64,000 nt of DNA from Photorhabdus caribbeanensis (GTDB lineage Bacteria; Pseudomonadota; Gammaproteobacteria; Enterobacterales; Enterobacteriaceae). The notes below the pieces were generated by a model, which saw only the letters and a list, made by a program, of their open reading frames with translations, searched no databases and was not told the DNA's origin. This document shows, one piece after another, positions 1-6,920 of the stretch. A program made the position numbers and the translations under genes. How positions within the stretch are numbered: position 1 is the stretch's first letter; the number at the start of each line of letters is the position of its first letter. Location of the stretch: the NCBI RefSeq assembly GCF_018448885.1, contig NZ_RCWB01000023.1, forward strand, positions 1 to 64,000, given 5' to 3'.

Positions 1-126
1 GGCGAAGGGCCGCTGGCGTTATTAAAACTGCGCGGATTTAAATTGCCGAAAAATATCTTTGTGACGAAGCCGGGTAAGCATACGGCAATATCAGCGATAA
101 ATGACGATGATTTGATAGAGGAATAG
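1..126 (+). CDS. C-terminal fragment of an unidentified protein
   Basis: Reading frame 1 is open from the window edge to a TAG at 124-126, giving 41 residues that end in the acidic tail NDDDLIEE. The start and most of the gene lie outside the window. Codon use looks ordinary for the region, so it is probably the end of a real gene. I do not recognise the family from this fragment. The next genes are on the opposite strand or more than 2 kb away, so it is not part of the PVC operon. Confidence 0.5.
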   Translation, partial: GEGPLALLKLRGFKLPKNIFVTKPGKHTAISAINDDDLIEE

Positions 127-698
127 TACATGCGATTAGGGATAAATGAGAAAATAGCGTAACCGCTAACTGTTTTCGTTAACAGAATGGTTGTCAGGAT
201 AAATATCACTACAGATATTCCGATGGAGATGTTTGGCTATATGGGTGAGAACTATGATTATACTTTTCTCAGTAAAGAGGGAGTATTGCTATGCAGTTTT
301 CTTGATGTTATTGGCTATCTTATTATTCGTATGGCATGAATGAGAATTATTCTTCTTTATCGTGATGGGGTAATTGAGATTTAAAAAGGAGTGATGAGAT
401 TGGAACAGCGATAATCTATTGGATAACATGAAAATAGGAATTATTATCATAGTGACCTGATTATAACAATATTCAGGTCGCCTTCTAAAGTGATCCCAGT
501 AATTTTCCCGCCGGGAGTGATGGGGAGTAATTTAATAATGTCTGATGTAGCATTCAATTTCAACTACCGAGTAATCCTCGGTAGTTGATAAGTATTTAGC
601 AGAGAATGAAGATGTTACTTTCTGCGTAGTGAAGTTTGAGCTATATTGAACTAAATCTTTTTATATACGAGAGATATATAGCTAACTCTTAAGAATCT
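127..698. other. Non-coding stretch between the partial gene and the small hypothetical gene
   Basis: I see no convincing gene here. One 38-codon plus-strand frame starts with ATG at about 220 but has no good ribosome-binding site and no recognisable product. The only clear structure is the hairpin at 561-587. Confidence 0.5.
561..587. terminator. Perfect 11-bp hairpin, possible terminator
   Basis: CAACTACCGAG (561-571) and CTCGGTAGTTG (577-587) are exact inverted repeats around a 5-base loop. There is no clear T tract on either side. The hairpin lies downstream of both the fragment at 1-126 (plus) and the hypothetical gene at 699-1007 (minus), which fits a bidirectional transcription end. 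Confidence 0.45.
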
Positions 699-1007
699 TT
701 ATACCCAATTGAATTCAGCTTCAGTGGTCAGGGTTGCGTCTAAATTGACGGCTGTAATTCTATAGTAATAAATAGCGTTAGGAGGCGCGTTGAGTATTTT
801 AGTTTCTCCAGGCCAGACATCAATAGAATTATAGAATTCATACTCCCCAAATGGGGACGCCCAGAAATTTAAAACCCTCATTGCTGCTTGGCCTTTGTTT
901 TTTATTGCTATATTTCTCCATCGAATAGGAATGGCTATATTCCCATTTTTATAAGCTTCGATAGCTTGGTTAGGGTTTAGGAATATTTTGAAATCTGTTA
1001 ATATCAT
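699..1007 (-). CDS. Small hypothetical protein
   Basis: The product is 102 residues from the ATG at 1007 (MILTDFK...). I prefer this start to an upstream in-frame ATG at 1043 because GGAA lies a few bases before it and the extra 12 residues are low-complexity Asn/Lys. There is no signal peptide or membrane segment. The sequence is rich in aromatic and beta-branched residues (for example IPIRWRNIAIKNKG and NAIYYYRITAVN), suggesting a small all-beta protein. I recognise no family. It stands alone, convergent with the upstream fragment, near toxin and PVC genes. Confidence 0.55.
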   Translation of the reverse strand: MILTDFKIFLNPNQAIEAYKNGNIAIPIRWRNIAIKNKGQAAMRVLNFWASPFGEYEFYNSIDVWPGETKILNAPPNAIYYYRITAVNLDATLTTEAEFNWV

Positions 1008-1224
1008 ATTGGTTTCCTTATTATTGCTGTTATTTGTTGGCATATATAATCAGGTGATTTCACCTGTGACATTTAACTTAACACTTTCCATGAGCAGTTA
1101 AATATTGAAATTTATCAGTGACGTAAAAGGAATAAGGTAAACATAATGTTGTCAGGCTTGTCTCTTAATAATCGTATGGCATTACGATGGGATTCTCCTC
1201 AAAATTAAGATTTTGCTTATTAAA

Positions 1225-1253
1225 GCGGCCCATAAATTGCTGAAATGGGCCGC
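1225..1253. terminator. Hairpin downstream of the winged-helix regulator gene
   Basis: GCGGCCCAT (1225-1233) and ATGGGCCGC (1245-1253) form a perfect 9-bp stem with an 11-base loop. It sits about 90 bases past the stop of the minus-strand regulator gene. There is no strong T run, so termination is only a possibility. Confidence 0.4.
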
Positions 1254-1344
1254 AGAGAAGAAGTGGATAACTCGATTGTATGTTGTTTAATTTAATGGAT
1301 CTCCATTGACCGGGATTTAATTGTTTTGTAAGTAAAAATCACCA

Positions 1345-1827
1345 TTATCTCTTAGCCAGAAAGGGGGCTGTATATAGGATAGTTGATATCCAGATGATTG
1401 CAGTGATAAACATGACAATCATCCTGGTGAAACGCCAATAAAATGGTTTTGAAGGTGTAGCGATGGGAATAGGTAATTTGGTATTTTGGGGCTGACGATT
1501 ATTTTGTTCGTTATCTTGAAATGGCAGGATAAAACGATAGCCTTGTCGGTATACAGTGTGTATGGCTTCATCTAGATCACAATAGCGTAATGTCCGGCGT
1601 AACTTACAGACTAATTGCAATAAATTGGTTTCTGCTACGCCATTTTTGCGTTCGGGCCAAACCAGAGGGATCAATTGTTCCCGGTTTAATGTCTTGCCTT
1701 GTGAGGCATGTTCCCACAAGGCAAGTAGCAGGCGCTTCTCTTTTTCCGTAATGATAAATATATTTTTACCATGAATTATTTTGTTTGAGTCACAGTCTAA
1801 ATAAACATCTCTAGTTATTTTCAACAT
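1345..1827 (-). CDS. Membrane-anchored winged-helix transcriptional regulator (CadC/ToxR-like)
   Basis: The 160-residue product has an N-terminal OmpR/PhoB-type winged helix (about residues 20-102). It shows the family pattern TEKEKRLLLAL, REQLIPLVWPER and TNLLQLVCKLRRTL, then VYRQGYRF of the wing. A Pro/Asn-rich linker follows, then one hydrophobic segment (about 135-155, MIVMFITAIIWISTILY) and a very short tail. This is the CadC/ToxR layout with almost no periplasmic sensor domain, so signal input would have to come through the membrane or a partner. It is divergent from the PVC operon 0.7 kb away and could regulate it, which is inference. Confidence 0.75.
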   Translation of the reverse strand: MLKITRDVYLDCDSNKIIHGKNIFIITEKEKRLLLALWEHASQGKTLNREQLIPLVWPERKNGVAETNLLQLVCKLRRTLRYCDLDEAIHTVYRQGYRFILPFQDNEQNNRQPQNTKLPIPIATPSKPFYWRFTRMIVMFITAIIWISTILYTAPFLAKR

Positions 1828-2365
1828 AACGCATTCTCTGCCTCTGTTTAGTGTTTGTCTATTCGCTATAGCCAGGAGGGCTCAATTAGGCTTATGCCTG
1901 TTAGAACTTATATAGTTTTCCCATGAGTAATGCAAGAAAATAAATAATTTAAAATCTTTTATTTTATTTTGTCATATGAGTGATTTTTTTGTTTTTTATC
2001 AAGAAATAAAATTAATGGTAATTAATTATTAGTTTTGCTTATATTGTGATGATTGTGCCTTTGTTGTCTATGAAATGATAAAGGATATTATAAATATAGA
2101 TAAAATCTTTTTAGGTATTATTGAATATTTATAAATTCATTTTGTAAAAATAGGTGAATAAATATCCACGAGAAATAACGTTGTGAATTGAAGGTGGTTT
2201 TTCTATGTAATTGAATTAATAGATAAAAAATTGATTAAAATAATTATTTTTTATTTTTAACTTTTATTTGGCGGTATTTGAGTGATTACTGTTCAACAAT
2301 AGTTTAAAGCTCCAGCAGTGTGATGTTTATCACGTATTAACTTACGTTAGTCAGTAGTCAGGTGG

Positions 2366-2389
2366 CCTCATTCGTTGCCTTGAATGAGG
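2366..2389 (+). promoter_or_regulatory. Leader hairpin upstream of ops
   Basis: CCTCATTC (2366-2373) and GAATGAGG (2382-2389) form a perfect 8-bp stem with an 8-base loop, followed by GTTTGGATATT. It could be an attenuator or a leader structure near the RfaH loading site 58 bases downstream. Function is inferred only from position. Confidence 0.4.
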
Positions 2390-2446
2390 GTTTGGATATT
2401 AAAGCACGGTGAATACACAAGTCAGGCATTAGGCATGATACCTAAG

Positions 2447-2457
2447 GGCGGTAGCGT
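2447..2457 (+). promoter_or_regulatory. ops element (RfaH recruitment site)
   Basis: GGCGGTAGCGT at 2447-2457 is an exact match to the ops core that pauses RNA polymerase and loads the NusG paralogue RfaH. It lies 67 bases before the pvc1 start and in the sense orientation. Long LPS, capsule and toxin operons use this element to prevent early termination. The related Serratia Afp injection-system operon is known to depend on an RfaH-like protein, so the placement makes sense. Confidence 0.8.
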
Positions 2458-2524
2458 ACCTAAAATGATGTGTATTTCAATTCGGTTATGATCGGTTATG
2501 AATTTAATTCTTAAGGAAATAACA

Positions 2525-2974
2525 ATGTCTACAACTGCCGATCAAATCGCTGTTCAATACCCCATTCCAACTTACCGTTTTGTCGTGACTGTTGGTGATG
2601 AGCAAATGTCTTTTCAAAGTGTATCGGGATTAGATATCAGCTATGACACGATTGAATATCGTGATGGAATTGGTAATTGGTTACAAATGCCCGGTCAGCG
2701 CCAGAGACCAGCCATTACCTTAAAGCGCGGTATTTTTAAAGGGCAATCTAAATTGTACGATTGGATTAATTCTATTTCGCTTAATCAGATAGAGAAGAAA
2801 GATATTTCTATTAGCCTCACCGATGAAACAGGTTCAAATTTGCTGATTACCTGGAATATTGCTAATGCTTTCCCAGAAAAACTAACTGCCCCCAGTTTTG
2901 ATGCCACCAGTAATGAAGTTGCGGTGCAGGAAATAAGTTTGAAAGCCGATCGGGTGACTGTTGAATTCCATTAA
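2525..2974 (+). CDS. pvc1: PVC tail-tube protein, Pvc1-like
   Basis: This 149-residue tube subunit belongs to the phage T4 gp19/Hcp-like fold used by extracellular contractile injection systems. I start it at the ATG at 2525 (MSTTADQIA), which has AAGGA upstream; an in-frame ATG 27 bases earlier has no such site. Family hallmarks are YRFVVTVGDEQMSFQSVSGLD, the WLQMPGQRQRPAITLKRG segment and the C-terminal VAVQEISLKADRVTVEF strand. It is the first gene of the operon and should form the inner tube. It looks intact. Confidence 0.9.
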   Translation: MSTTADQIAVQYPIPTYRFVVTVGDEQMSFQSVSGLDISYDTIEYRDGIGNWLQMPGQRQRPAITLKRGIFKGQSKLYDWINSISLNQIEKKDISISLTDETGSNLLITWNIANAFPEKLTAPSFDATSNEVAVQEISLKADRVTVEFH

Positions 2975-3053
2975 TACACTGTTTGGTGTCAGGACTGTTT
3001 GTTGTCAGAAATAGTCTGGCACTTCAACGCAGTGCTTTTTAAAGGCGAATATT

Positions 3054-4325
3054 ATGACAACTTATGATTATCCGGGTGTTTATATTGAAGAAGATGCTTC
3101 ACTGGCGCTTTCTGTTAGTCAAGGAAGCACAGCAATCCCTGTTTTTATTGGGTGCTTTTTACCGAAAAAAACCAGTACGACGCCAAAAATAATACGTGTT
3201 AGTAGTTGGTTAGATTTCACTAACCAGTTTCATGTGGGTTGTGTTACGTCAATAGCGATTAAATCAACATCTCTGCCTGCCGCTAAAAAACCTAAGAAAG
3301 TTGAAAAAGTTGAAGGTGATATATCAGCCGAAAACAAAGCCGCCAAAGAAGGAAATAAAGAGGTTAATAGCAATACAGAAACAGAAGAAGAAAAAAAAGC
3401 TGATTACAGTTACGAGGTGACTATCGGTACTTATACGACAAGCAGTGATGCTTTAAAACTTTATTTCCAAAATGGCGGTGGGCCTTGTTATATCCTACCA
3501 ATTGCTGATACCAATAATACTACTCTGGCATTAATCCCAAAGTTAATTGAGCAGGCTTTAGAAATTACTTTAATCGTCTGCCCTGAACAAGATTCTGATT
3601 ACCAAAGCAAGATATATAACAGCCTGACATCTTCATTATTGAATACCGGCTATTTCCTTATCGCTGACAATCAGGATAAAACATCCGCTATCAGCACTAA
3701 TGTATCCTCACAAACTGCAACGTATTATCCTGCGGTAAAAGTTTCGCAGCTTATGCAAACGGAAGAGAGCCTTATAGCAGTTTCAGGTTATAAGGAGGCA
3801 AAAGCAAATAATGTTACTAATTTGGCAGAACTCAAAGAGAAAAACCCGGATGTCTACCATGTTCTGAGTGGCATTAGCGATGTGGCTGAACGACTCACTG
3901 ATGATGATCAAAAAGTCATGAATTCGAAAGGCATTAATGCCATCCGTTATTTCAGCAACAAAGGTTTTGTCGTCTGGGGCGCACGTACCCTGAAAGATGA
4001 TGATAACTGGCGCTATATTCCGGTACGGCGTCTATTTAATGCGGCGGAACGGGATATCAAACAGGCAATGCGAATTGCTGTCTTTGAACCCAATAGCCAA
4101 CCGACTTGGGAGCGAGTACGGTCAGCCATTGACAACTATCTCCATCAACTCTGGCAACAAGGGGCGCTGGTCGGCAGTAACCCTCAAGAAGCCTATTTTG
4201 TCCAAATTGGTCAAGGTATCACCATGTCCGAAGTGGATATTAAGCAAGGAAGAATGATCTCAAGGTTGGCATGGCGGCGGTCCGTCCGGCTGAATTTATT
4301 ATCCTGCAATTTTCGCAAAAAGTAG
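3054..4325 (+). CDS. PVC sheath protein (Pvc2/Pvc3-like), 3' end frameshifted
   Basis: This 423-residue contractile-sheath protein opens with the typical DYPGVYIEED and has the conserved late motif RYFSNKGFVVWGARTL...WRYIPVRRLFN. A charged insertion (about 80-125, rich in Lys/Glu) resembles the long sheath paralogue Pvc3. The last ~20 residues are out of frame: after GRMI at about 4258 the other frame reads MAAVRPAEFIILQFSQ and ends at a TAA at 4331-4333. One base appears lost near 4258-4264. The C-terminal arm links neighbouring sheath subunits in this family, so function is doubtful. A sequencing error is the alternative. Confidence 0.85.
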   Translation: MTTYDYPGVYIEEDASLALSVSQGSTAIPVFIGCFLPKKTSTTPKIIRVSSWLDFTNQFHVGCVTSIAIKSTSLPAAKKPKKVEKVEGDISAENKAAKEGNKEVNSNTETEEEKKADYSYEVTIGTYTTSSDALKLYFQNGGGPCYILPIADTNNTTLALIPKLIEQALEITLIVCPEQDSDYQSKIYNSLTSSLLNTGYFLIADNQDKTSAISTNVSSQTATYYPAVKVSQLMQTEESLIAVSGYKEAKANNVTNLAELKEKNPDVYHVLSGISDVAERLTDDDQKVMNSKGINAIRYFSNKGFVVWGARTLKDDDNWRYIPVRRLFNAAERDIKQAMRIAVFEPNSQPTWERVRSAIDNYLHQLWQQGALVGSNPQEAYFVQIGQGITMSEVDIKQGRMISRLAWRRSVRLNLLSCNFRKK

Positions 4326-4381
4326 CACAGTAACCGTACTGGGGCGCGGTTTGCCGCGCCTGTCCTGTAGAGGAAACGATA

Positions 4382-5602
4382 ATGGAAATAAAACAGCCGG
4401 GCGTAACAATCGCGGAGAACCTGATATCCCAGAAGTCAGATGATGCATTTATTGGTGTCCCGGTTTTTATTGGTTATATTCCAAAAATTTCAGCCAATAA
4501 AACCAGTTCGGGCAGTAAAACCATATTCAAATTAAACAGTCTGACCGACTTTACCCTAAACTTTCGTGAGTCAGGATTAATGTACTACTCATTAATGTAC
4601 TACTCCGTGCGTCACTTTTTTGAAAATGGCGGTCAACAAGCCTATGTGCTGCCGCTGACCATTGATGAACCACTGAACGATTTTCAATCATTGATCATCG
4701 CACTGCAACAGGATTGGCTTAAACAGGCTATTGCCGCAGAGAGTGCTATCACACTGATTATCGTCCCTGATATTGTCCGCTTTAATCAGACGGGTGAGCC
4801 CGGTGCTGACATCGATCTTTGGCTACAGTTTTGGCAGTCAATACTCGACCTTTGCAAGAGTCGGCGAGGCATCATGGGATTGCTGGATGCCCCGGATGAT
4901 CCGGTACTGGCCGCTGCATGTTTAACACAGTTTGCTTCAAGTGATCGGCAATGGGGCGCAGTATATTGGCCGGGGCTGAAAACCACATACCAAGAACAAG
5001 AAAATGGTCAACATATCATCCTTTCGCCTACCTCAGCGGTAGCTGCGGTTATCCAGCGTAATGATAATCAGCAAGGTATCTGGACCGCTCCGGCCAATGT
5101 GGCTTTAGCTGAGGTGGTCAGCCCAATGCGCTCTTTTATTGAAGCTGACGCGCTCTTTAATCAGAATGGCACTTCGTTGAATCTGGTTCGCAGCTTCCCC
5201 GGTAAAGGGATTAAAGTTTGGGGATGTCGAACTCTGGACAATATCCCCGGTTCTCCCTGGCGTTATATCCAAACTCGCCGCTTGGTTTCCTATATCGAAG
5301 CGCATATCACCCGATTAGGTCGGGCTTTTGTTTTCGAACCCAACAACGCCATCACCTGGATGAAACTTAAGGGTCAAACTTACAACTGGCTGCATCAATT
5401 ATGGCTAAAAGGCGGACTGTTAGGTACGCAGGAGGACCGAGCGTTTGAAATATTACTCGGTGTTGACGAATCAATGAGTGAAACGGATTTGCGAGCCGGG
5501 AAAATGATCATGAAAATCAAATTGGCTCTGCTCATTCCGGCGGAATTTATTGAGCTGAGTTTGACGTTTGATACACGCACCGGGATAACAGGATTAAATT
5601 AA
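4382..5602 (+). CDS. PVC sheath protein, Pvc4-like
   Basis: This second sheath paralogue has 406 residues. It begins MEIKQPGVTIAENL and carries the sheath signatures VRHFFENGGQQAYVLPL, GKGIKVWGCRTL and WRYIQTRRLVSYIE. Unlike its upstream neighbour, the C-terminal arm (AEFIELSLTFDTRTG) is in frame. A 15-bp tandem duplication (4577-4591, 4592-4606) doubles LMYYS just before the conserved VRHFFENGG. PVC loci normally carry three sheath genes; only two are present here. Confidence 0.88.
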   Translation: MEIKQPGVTIAENLISQKSDDAFIGVPVFIGYIPKISANKTSSGSKTIFKLNSLTDFTLNFRESGLMYYSLMYYSVRHFFENGGQQAYVLPLTIDEPLNDFQSLIIALQQDWLKQAIAAESAITLIIVPDIVRFNQTGEPGADIDLWLQFWQSILDLCKSRRGIMGLLDAPDDPVLAAACLTQFASSDRQWGAVYWPGLKTTYQEQENGQHIILSPTSAVAAVIQRNDNQQGIWTAPANVALAEVVSPMRSFIEADALFNQNGTSLNLVRSFPGKGIKVWGCRTLDNIPGSPWRYIQTRRLVSYIEAHITRLGRAFVFEPNNAITWMKLKGQTYNWLHQLWLKGGLLGTQEDRAFEILLGVDESMSETDLRAGKMIMKIKLALLIPAEFIELSLTFDTRTGITGLN

Positions 5603-5615
5603 ACAGGGGCAAAAT

Positions 5616-6074
5616 ATGAACAATCTATACACCCCGTCGGTGTCACATCGTTTTATCGCCAGTTTTCTGTTTAACAACATTCCCAGTCCGCTTGATATCG
5701 CCTTTCAGCGCATATCGGGACTTAGCCGTGAACTGCAAGCCACCCAACACAGCCAAGGCGGGGAAAATGCCCGAAATGTTTGGCTGGCCGAGAAGATTCA
5801 GCACGGTAGTTTGGTATTGGAACGTGGTGTTATGACGGTGACGCCACTTACTCTGATATTTGATCGTGTCTTGCGTGGGGAAAAAGCGATTTATGCCGAT
5901 GTGGTCATTATGTTGCTGAATGAAAATTTTTTACCCGTGGCAAGCTGGACTGTGAGTAATGCGTTACCGGTTCGTTGGTCTACCGGTGACTTTGATGCTA
6001 ATAGCAATGCCATTTTAGTGAACTCCCTGGAGTTACGTTATCAGGATATGCGCTGGTTAGGAGTGAAAGTATGA
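5616..6074 (+). CDS. pvc5: PVC tube protein, Pvc5-like
   Basis: The 152-residue product is a second gp19-type tube paralogue. Typical features are the opening [34 protein letters not shown] and the C-terminal [19 protein letters not shown]. In PVC particles this paralogue lies near the baseplate end of the inner tube. Its stop overlaps the pvc6 start (6071), so the two are translationally coupled. Confidence 0.88.
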   Translation: MNNLYTPSVSHRFIASFLFNNIPSPLDIAFQRISGLSRELQATQHSQGGENARNVWLAEKIQHGSLVLERGVMTVTPLTLIFDRVLRGEKAIYADVVIMLLNENFLPVASWTVSNALPVRWSTGDFDANSNAILVNSLELRYQDMRWLGVKV

Positions 6075-6250
6075 CTATAGAAATTAAGGAACTGATTATT
6101 CAGGCCAAAGTCACCGATTCTGCGAGTGATTTATCATCTATGCGAACATTAGCCCAAGAAGCGTTAGATGACGCTCTCCTGATTGAGAGGATTAAACGGG
6201 AGGTGTTAGAGGCATTACGTGAAACAGGGGGCCATTATGAGCTTAATTGA
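6071..6250 (+). CDS. pvc6: Small PVC protein, Pvc6-like (DUF5908 type)
   Basis: This 59-codon gene starts with ATG at 6071, overlapping the pvc5 stop as ATGA, and ends with TGA at 6248-6250, overlapping the pvc7 start by 14 bases. The product begins [14 protein letters not shown], the pattern of the small DUF5908 proteins that sit between tube and LysM genes in PVC and Afp clusters. The rest is a predicted helix ([21 protein letters not shown]). Its exact structural role is not known to me. Confidence 0.8.
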   Translation: MTIEIKELIIQAKVTDSASDLSSMRTLAQEALDDALLIERIKREVLEALRETGGHYELN

Positions 6251-6920
6251 ACGCAGCCTATCTAAACTCACGCTGACGGCTTTTAAAGATCGGGAAGGGA
6301 AAATCTTGGTGGGCAGTTTACCGGTGATGTATAACCCTGATGCGATCCAGTTCAATTATCAAGCCAATTATAAAAGCGATGAAAGCATTACCCATATTCA
6401 CCAAAGCAACCACCATGTGTCGTCTCAGCCTGCGGGCCTGTCATTAGACCTATTGTTTGATGCGTCTATGCCCGGCAACAATACGCGGATAGAAACTCAA
6501 CTGTCGACGCTGAAAACCCTCTGTGCCGTTGATGCCAGTACCAAAGTCCCTCATTTTCTTAAAATCAAATGGGGCAAAATGCGTTGGGAAAACAAAGGTT
6601 ATTTTGCCTGCCGGGCCAGCGGTCTCAGTATTCATTACACCTTGTTTGACCGAGATGCTATGCCATTGCGGGCAATCGCGACCTTATCGCTGGTGGCGGA
6701 TGAGAGCTTTGTTATTCAGTCCACTGAGCAGCAGTTAAAATCGCCACCGGCTACTGCGGTTAGCGTAACCGATATGCTCTCTCTACCATTGATTGCACTA
6801 GGCGCTGGTGCTGTTTTGGCGGGCGGTATCGATTATCTTTCGCTGGCCTGGCAAAACGATCTGGATAATCTTGATGATTTCACCCCAGGACAAACGCTAC
6901 AAGCACGGAGGGAAGCATGA
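6237..6920 (+). CDS. pvc7: PVC tube-initiator/LysM protein, Pvc7-like
   Basis: The product has 227 residues from the ATG at 6237 (MSLIERSL); an upstream in-frame ATG at 6219 lies inside pvc6 and has a poorer context. It matches the contractile-system family that connects tube and baseplate, with [19 protein letters not shown] near the start. The C-terminal part (about 170-225) ends [15 protein letters not shown], as in the LysM-like tail of gp53-type proteins. Its stop overlaps the next start as ATGA. Confidence 0.82.
   Translation: MSLIERSLSKLTLTAFKDREGKILVGSLPVMYNPDAIQFNYQANYKSDESITHIHQSNHHVSSQPAGLSLDLLFDASMPGNNTRIETQLSTLKTLCAVDASTKVPHFLKIKWGKMRWENKGYFACRASGLSIHYTLFDRDAMPLRAIATLSLVADESFVIQSTEQQLKSPPATAVSVTDMLSLPLIALGAGAVLAGGIDYLSLAWQNDLDNLDDFTPGQTLQARREA

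Larger units (their letters stand above)
1828..2524 (+). promoter_or_regulatory. Long A+T-rich upstream/leader region of the PVC operon
   Basis: About 700 bases separate the divergent regulator from the first PVC gene. The first 450 bases are extremely A+T rich, the kind of DNA H-NS binds. The last 250 bases contain a perfect hairpin (2366-2389) and an exact ops element (2447-2457), suggesting an untranslated leader where elongation is controlled. I could not fix a promoter with confidence. Confidence 0.5.

Noticed and set aside
220-345. 38-codon plus-strand frame (MEMFGYMGENYD...)
   Set aside because: No good ribosome-binding site, no neighbours that need a small protein, and no recognisable pattern. 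It could be a gene remnant but cannot be supported.
3997-4257. 86-codon plus-strand frame inside the first sheath gene
   Set aside because: It overlaps conserved sheath coding sequence in another frame. Only the short region after the frameshift matters, and that is a different frame.
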